Shown here piece after piece: positions 58,272 to 64,000 of a stretch of 64,000 bases of DNA. The position numbers and the translations under genes are program-made. The first letter of the stretch is position 1. Every line of letters starts with the position of its first letter. The stretch is taken from NCBI GenBank assembly GCA_029817715.1, contig JARUPY010000539.1:4253501-4317500 (forward strand), in the 5' to 3' direction. Source of the DNA: Melastoma dodecandrum (Eukaryota; Streptophyta; Magnoliopsida; Myrtales; Melastomataceae). Under the pieces are notes generated by a model. The model ran no database searches. It was not told the origin of the DNA and worked only from the letters and a program-made list of their open reading frames with translations.

Positions 58272-61200
58272 TTATGGTGATGTTCCACAGTCACCATCCT
58301 CTCTTCCATCTAGTTTGTGTGTGATTGTAAGTTTACTGCGCATATTGACAAATCTTGAAACTGGGATCACCTTAGTTAACAGATCTGCAATCCGTTCTTC
58401 AGAGCTGATGTAAAGAAGCTTTAACATTCCAACGCTCACCTTCTCTCGAACAAAATGAAAATCGATCTCAATATGTTTAGTTCGAGCATGCAAAACAGGA
58501 TTAGCTGCCAGATGAATTGTGCTCAGATTGTCACAATAAACAACTGAATTTGCATCAGTTGGAATATTTAATTCAGTTAGCAAACCTTGCACCCAAGTAA
58601 CCTCTGCAACTCCATCAGCCAGAGCACGAAATTCTGCTTCTGTACTTAATCGCGAAACAACCCTTTGCTTATGAGATGCCCAAGATATCAAACTCGGGCC
58701 AAGAAACGTACGTACAATAACCACCGGTACTCCTCCTATCATCAGGACAGTTCGCCCAATCTGCATCCGTATAACACGAGATATCAAAAGAGCTCCCAGG
58801 AGTGATTGTAATACCATAAGATTTTGTGCTCTTAAGATATCGCAAGATGCGCTTGACTGCTTGAAAATGAGCTGAAGTTGGTTGACTCAAGAATTGGCAC
58901 ATCTTGTTTACTGCGAAACTAATATCAGGCCTTGTATTAGTGCAGTACTGGAGAGGACCAACTAGACTCCTATATACAGTTAGATCAGACAGAGTATCCC
59001 CTTCATACTTAGATAGCGTGCCAGTAGTTGCCATTGGAGAAGCTATTGCCTTACTTTCTGTCATTCCTGCCTTTTCCAGTAAATCGGTAATATACTTCTC
59101 CCGATATAAATGCAGAGAATCACCCCTTCTTGTCACCTGAAAATCCAAGAAAATAGGACAATTCACCAAGATCCTTTAGAGTAAATTTATCATGTAGCAT
59201 TAGAAGAAGGGTTGTCACCCCTTTAATATTGGATCATGTGACAATAATATCATCTACATAAACAAGTAAAATGATAATCCCTGCATCTGATTTCTGATAA
59301 AATAGTAAAGCATCTTCCTTGGAATTAGTGAAGCCCCATTGACCAAGACATGAACTTAGCTTCATATACCACTCCATAGGACTTTGCTTTAGCCCATACA
59401 ATGCCTTTTTAAGCGATAAACATGAGATGGTCGCTGAGGATCTTCAAACCTGGCGGCTGATGCATATAGAATTATAGACTGCTTCATGCAAGTCCCCATT
59501 GAGAAACGCATTATGAACATCAAGTTGTCGTAATGGCCAGCTGTATGTAACAACTAGGCACAAGATTATCAGAATTGTTTACTGCTTTACTACCGGACTG
59601 AAGGTTTCTTTGTAATCACTATCCGGTGTCTGATGAAATCTTTTTGCCACCAGCCTCGCTTTACATCTCTCTAACTTGCCCTACGAGGTTAGTTTTACCT
59701 TGTATACCCACTTACATCCAATCACCTTGTGAGCCTCATGACGTGGTACAGGTCTGGTTTCACATAAGTACCTCAAGTTCAACTCTCATAGCATCTTTCC
59801 ACACCTGTGATGTGAGAGCCTCATGCAAAGAAGAAGGTTCAGGAGGAACTCTAGGGGAATGGGACTGGATGGATGTAGAGTATAATTTAGGCTTGTATAC
59901 TCCTGCTTTGGACCGTGTAATCATCGAGTGAATGTTTCCCTGAATGGAATGCTGAGGAGATACATCCTCTGTCATGGGAGGTAACTGTAAAGTTGGAGAC
60001 ACACTCGAACCAAAACCTAGCATACTGTCATTAAGTACAGGAGACACGACTGGAGAGGTGAATGCAGAAGAAGCAGAACAGGGCAAGATTGACTGGGAGA
60101 TGGGATGCAGAACAAAGGGAACTGAGGGTAAGGAAGACTTTGTGTTGGACTGCAAAAGACTATGGAAAGGAAACGAACTCTCATTGAATATTACATCGAT
60201 GGAAACATAGAGGCCACCTAACTTAGGTTCAAGACAGATATACCCTTTATGTGAGGGACTTTTTCCTAGATATACACAAAGACTATATCGTGTGTCAAGT
60301 TTATGGTGAGAGTATGGTCGAAGGTTGGGAAAACAGAGGCAACCAAACACTCGTAGAGAATTATAATATGGATTATTTCCATATAGCAGAGTAAACGAAA
60401 CTTTAAACTTTAGAGCTCGTGAAGGTAAGATGTTAATAAGAGAGATTGCTCCAGTGAAATCGTACACCCAGAACTGTTTAGGAAGATTAGCATGATTCAG
60501 TAATGTAAGTCCAACTTCCACTATATGTCTGTTTTTTCGCTCTACTCGCCCTTTCTGTTGGGGAGTATGCGGGAAAGAAAGTTGATGAACAATACCATGC
60601 TGAAGAAGATATTGATGAACTGAACGGAATTCCCCTCCCTAATCAGATCGAATTGCTTTAATAACAGCATTAAATTGAGTTTGATCAGGGCATGATATTG
60701 TATAAAGGTTTGAAGAGCTTGAGATTTTGTGGTAAGAAAATAAATCCATGAAAACCGAGTAGCATCATCAACTAAAAGCATGAAATAGTTTGCTCCAGTA
60801 GTAGAGTTAACAGGTGAAGGCCCCCACAAGTATGCATAGATAAGTTGGAAAAGTTCTGTAGCATGTGATGCAGACAAAGAAAAGGGTAAGGGATGATGCT
60901 TACTCACAGTACAAGACTGACAAAAGGAAATAGTATCAGTGTTTGTGGGAAGGTTACATGACCTCAGTAACCTAAGCAAGACATCAGTACAAGGATGTCC
61001 TAGTCTGGAATGCCAAACGGTTTTACTCTGTGTTGATGAAGTTGTAGCAGTGTATGCACAAGGTAAAGTAGAGATGTTTGCAGATTGAAGGAAGCTTGGC
61101 TGGGATGCAGAAGTCACTGTGAAGTTGAGAGAAGACTTAAGCTGATCAAGGACCTTGAAAGGAAATCTATATAGGCCCTGCTCCATCTTGCCCTAAAGAA

Positions 61201-62465
61201 TAATGTGTTTGGATTTGATGTCCTTGACAAAAAAGTAAGTAGTGGTAAATTCAACATAAACATTATTATCCTGACACAGTTTTGAGACACTAATCAGTTT
61301 TTGAGGTAAAGAGGGTGTATGAAGAACAATGTTTAAGAAAAGAGGCATCGAAGCAGTATGCAAAGTTCTGTCTCTTATGTGTGATATACCAACATGATGA
61401 CCATTACCTATCATAACAGAGGATGTACCTTGATAAGTTGTAGAATTATGAAGATTTGCTGCATTAGGAGTAACATGATGTGTCGCTCCAAAATCAAGAA
61501 ACCAGGTTTCAGGTTCTGTGCCTGATGATATGGTGGTGACTGGGTGATGAATAAGTTGAGATGTAGGAGAGACAGTCTGAATTGGGTAAAAGGGTGGTGC
61601 TGCAGATGACTGAAAATTAGTGAAGTAGGTTCGAGGTGATGTGGTATTACCAGGGAAAGATGAAAGATGGTGTGTAGGTTGTATTCAGTCTATGATAACA
61701 GGAAACTGCAGTGTGACCAAGTTTAAAGCAAATTTGGCACCGTGGCATTGGTTTTGAAAAATTTCTGGTAAAAGTGTTAGGTCTGGAGGGCTATTGGTGT
61801 AGGAGTGTGGTTGAGAAGGAGGTCGACCCAAAAGACCAAGTTGGAGTTGAGAGGCTGAAGGCATATAGGTGGATTGCAGATGTTGAGGCTGGATGGCAGA
61901 GAGACTAGGTGACTGAGATGCAGGAGTATACTGATAGTTTGCTGGTTTAAACGGTTTAGAAAGAGGACTCACATCACTCATATGAAGAGAGGAGAGTTGT
62001 ACTTGAGGAACAAAGCTTTCCAGCCCCTACTTTCTCAAGTCGCAGATCAAAGCTCAAAAGCAGACTTTGAGCCTCCTCAATACTCGGCTGATCTGGTCGA
62101 CTATAGTTAGCAGTTACAACAGCATCATATTCAGCCAGGAGACCTTCCAGCATAAACCAAATATAATCCCTGTATTTGATTGGTTCACCAACACTCAATT
62201 GATCGGATAAGGATTTCAGACTATTGAGATATTGTTGCATCGTTCAACCATCCTTTTTAAGCTGTTGCATCTGAATGCGAAGATTAACAACTCGAGCAGT
62301 AGATGCAGATTCATATCTCTGTTTAAGTGTCTCCCAAACTTCACTCGAAGTTTTACAACCTACAACTTGACTGAGTGGTTCTGCAGTTAAAGATGAAAAC
62401 AAGAGACTCATCACCACCTTATCATTACGCTGCCATTCTCTATATTCGGGATTTGTAACCAGCAT
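58272..62465 (-). pseudogene. copia element 2 gag-pol, disrupted
   Basis: Gag from 62465 (QYLDDSMLVTNPEYREW region) to about 61974 is interrupted once. The pre-integrase WHSRLGHPCTDVLLRLL and the integrase lie in 61186-60542 and 60521-59760. RT sequence (about 59620-59150) is badly broken. The RT end and RNase H lie at 59169-58272, with VYRSLVGPLQYCTNTRPDIS and the YTDADWANCPDDRRSTGGY motif. Many stops and shifts separate the pieces. Confidence 0.82.
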
Positions 62466-62496
62466 GCTATCATCAAGATACTGTATAGGAGACTGA

Positions 62497-62670
62497 TGTA
62501 TTGCTTAGTCGTACGATTACAGGGGTAAGGCAGTTATATATCTTCTGCCCTGCTCTCTGTCAAGTAACAGAAAGTTTGTTACATCAGCAGCACACACATT
62601 TCTAAAGTTTTGGGCCTGGATTAATTTTACTCGGGCTTGAATACACAGGGATCTAGTCTTAATTCCAACA
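62497..62670 (-). repeat. Truncated 5' LTR of copia element 2
   Basis: 174 bp, matching 57974-58149 with a few differences. Its inner end abuts gag directly, so the LTR end, primer-binding site and leader are missing. Confidence 0.8.
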
Positions 62671-63749
62671 GTCACGATCTTCTCCAGAACCTATTCCTCC
62701 AGCAGGTGGAGCCTGAAGGAATTGGCTCGATGGTTAAATATGTGGGCAAGGAAATCCTGTCCGTGCTCTTTGATGTGGAGCCAGATGACATAAAGCTGAA
62801 GACGGAGTTGTATGCCTTGGACCTTCTCTATCACGAGAAGAGGTTAGGCCTGAACACCGTGCAAAAGTGGAAGAAGGCCCTCAGAAAGATCCCAGAATCG
62901 AAAGGATGGAACTTGAGAAGCAATGGCATTGTTCAAGTTAGCGGTTTCTTGATTACATTGTGTAACTTAAGAATGCAGATATCAGCCAGAGGCTCGAGCT
63001 ACGAAACAAATTCCTGTCTGATCATCTTGTTGGGATGGACTCTCAAGTACCAGCTGTGTGAGACCGGTTGCTGGAATTCATTCCAGACCTTTCTAATCTC
63101 ACCAACTTGGTCTAAGTCTGTCCGTCCAACTATGTCGACTCAGAAGGGAACCGGCTCGATCATCCAGAGGTACTGTCCAGGAGAATGACTTGGATCCGGG
63201 GCATGCAGAAATTGGAGTTCTCACGGGTGATCATGACTCAGATGCTCGATTTTCCCACTTAGCAGGATTCACTTCCTCGACTGCAGGAGCTAATCGTATC
63301 ATACCCGGACCTGTACCAGACGACCTCCGTCACGACTAGACTTCTTGGGATTATTTGACTCCCCATTGCCTTCTGGGTCTGGTTTAACAGAGATTCGACT
63401 TCACGGCCTTCAGTCACTCAACACTATTACCTCTCTGGTGGTGACCGGATGTCAATCTCTGGAGAGGGTGCACGACGTATCAAGGCTTAAGAGTCTTAGG
63501 AGCTTGTCCTTCAATGGATGCCCTAACCTGGTGGAGATTCGAGGCCTGGCTCAGAGGGAATTCCTCGAATATCCGGAGATAATCCATTGTGCTTCGATTG
63601 AGAGGTTACCCGATCCGTCTGAGGTAACCTCGCGTGGAAGTCTTACTCTGTACATCAAAGGGTGCCTCCAGTTAAAGTATTTCTTTGGCCCTTACGAGCT
63701 TTACAAGGAAGTGAACGACGAAGACGGCATTCAATCAGACGAATCGTAA

Positions 63750-64000
63750 AACCCACGCGGCTGAAAGGAATCGTTGGCTAGCTGAAAGTACAGTCCTGAA
63801 AACCTGCTGCATTTTTATGTCGGCGTCCAATGAAATGAAATAACAGACATCATCCAGAGTCTCCGCCGTTATTTTCGAAATCGGGAAAAACGGACATCTT
63901 CATTCGAGGCTCGAGCAACATTTTGATCATAGCATGGATGAGTTTTGATTAATTGGCTTTAAATATTGACGGTTGGTAATACTGCAAGTCCAGCCTGAGC
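63750..64000. other. Flank after TNL3
   Basis: Non-coding; nothing recognisable. Confidence 0.4.

Larger units (their letters stand above)
57876..62670 (-). mobile_element. Ty1/copia LTR retrotransposon 2 (decayed, internal deletion)
   Basis: It lies within the TNL3 TIR exon. The left LTR spans 57876-58149 (TGAAGAACGG...TTCCAACA, 274 bp). The right LTR is only 174 bp (62497-62670), matching 57974-58149. The likely target duplication is TTCAC at 57871-57875 and GTCAC at 62671-62675 (one mismatch). The right LTR runs straight into the middle of gag with no primer-binding site or leader. A deletion has therefore removed about 98 bp of LTR, the leader and the gag N-terminus. A purine tract TTGCGGGGAAG abuts the 3' LTR on the minus strand. 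Coding remnants in gag, protease, integrase, RT, RNase H order mark it as copia. Confidence 0.85.
57637..63749 (+). pseudogene. TNL3: TIR-NB-LRR relic split by a copia element, NB-ARC lost
   Basis: The 5' part (57637-57875) encodes a degenerate TIR start: YGVFLNFRGA, then a stop, with the GIHIFMDDEAL segment in a shifted frame. Copia element 2 (57876-62670) interrupts the TIR exon between the YF-type strand and the IFSR.Y.SSK motif. The TIR resumes at about 62676 as IFSRTYSSSR-like sequence and runs through GKEILSVLFDVEPDD to RKIPESKGWNLRSN. A short start of the NB linker follows (to about 63050), then sequence jumps to LRR text. The last 130 codons or so (to 63749) match the LRR end of TNL2, for example SLERVHDVSRLKSLRSL and FFGPYELY. 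The NB-ARC is deleted, so the gene is dead. Confidence 0.82.

Overview
This window is nuclear DNA from a flowering plant, almost certainly a eudicot. The genes carry many short, phase-consistent spliceosomal introns and use plant-specific families (HECATE-type bHLH, pectin methylesterase, CYP71, egg-cell EC1 peptide, TIR-NB-LRR). Three LTR retrotransposons and AT-rich spacers fill the rest. The style of the TNL N-terminus (a short basic MKRKRG start before the TIR domain) reminds me of Myrtales such as pomegranate or eucalypts, but that is a weak inference.

Layout. 0.6-4.3 kb: FAS2, the WD40 subunit of chromatin assembly factor 1 (12 exons, one GC-AG intron). 5.2-6.0 kb (-): an intronless HECATE-like bHLH. 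9.0-10.6 kb: a two-exon pectinesterase with an inhibitor domain. 11.2-12.2 kb (-): a six-exon bL17 ribosomal protein. 13.4-15.4 kb: a complete actin gene with a leader intron. 16.7-17.8 kb: a dead methylesterase (MES) copy. 18.1-19.7 kb (-): an intact CYP71-type P450. 21.8-23.3 kb: a DNA element with palindromic terminal inverted repeats and an array of about 25-nt palindromes. 23.3-23.9 kb: a collinear relic of the MES-tail/P450-promoter block from which the P450 itself is missing. 26.6-31.2 kb (-): a decayed Ty1/copia element with target-site duplication ATTTC. 31.4-31.8 kb (-): an EC1-like egg-cell peptide gene with an apparent frameshift. 32.5-36.5 kb: ribonucleotide reductase large subunit in 17 exons. 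37.4-37.9 kb: a TNL relic and a degenerate tRNA-Leu. 38.4-39.5 kb: an intact MES paralogue. 42.1-63.7 kb: a cluster of three TNL disease-resistance genes.

In the TNL cluster, TNL1 is open throughout but its LRR is truncated. TNL2 has a young Ty3/gypsy chromovirus in intron 1 and a 1-nt deletion in the NB-ARC. TNL3 is a relic whose TIR exon is split by a second copia element and whose NB-ARC is gone. All three LTR elements lie on the minus strand.

How genes relate. FAS2 and RNR1 are both S-phase genes and each carries an E2F-type TTCCCGCC site upstream. The two MES copies, the P450 and the P450-less relic show that a MES/CYP71 block was duplicated and then eroded. The TNL cluster shows tandem duplication followed by transposon insertion and pseudogenization. 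Exon joins were worked out by eye from reading frame, splice signals and remembered family sequences; each multi-exon gene marked intact gives a total length divisible by three.
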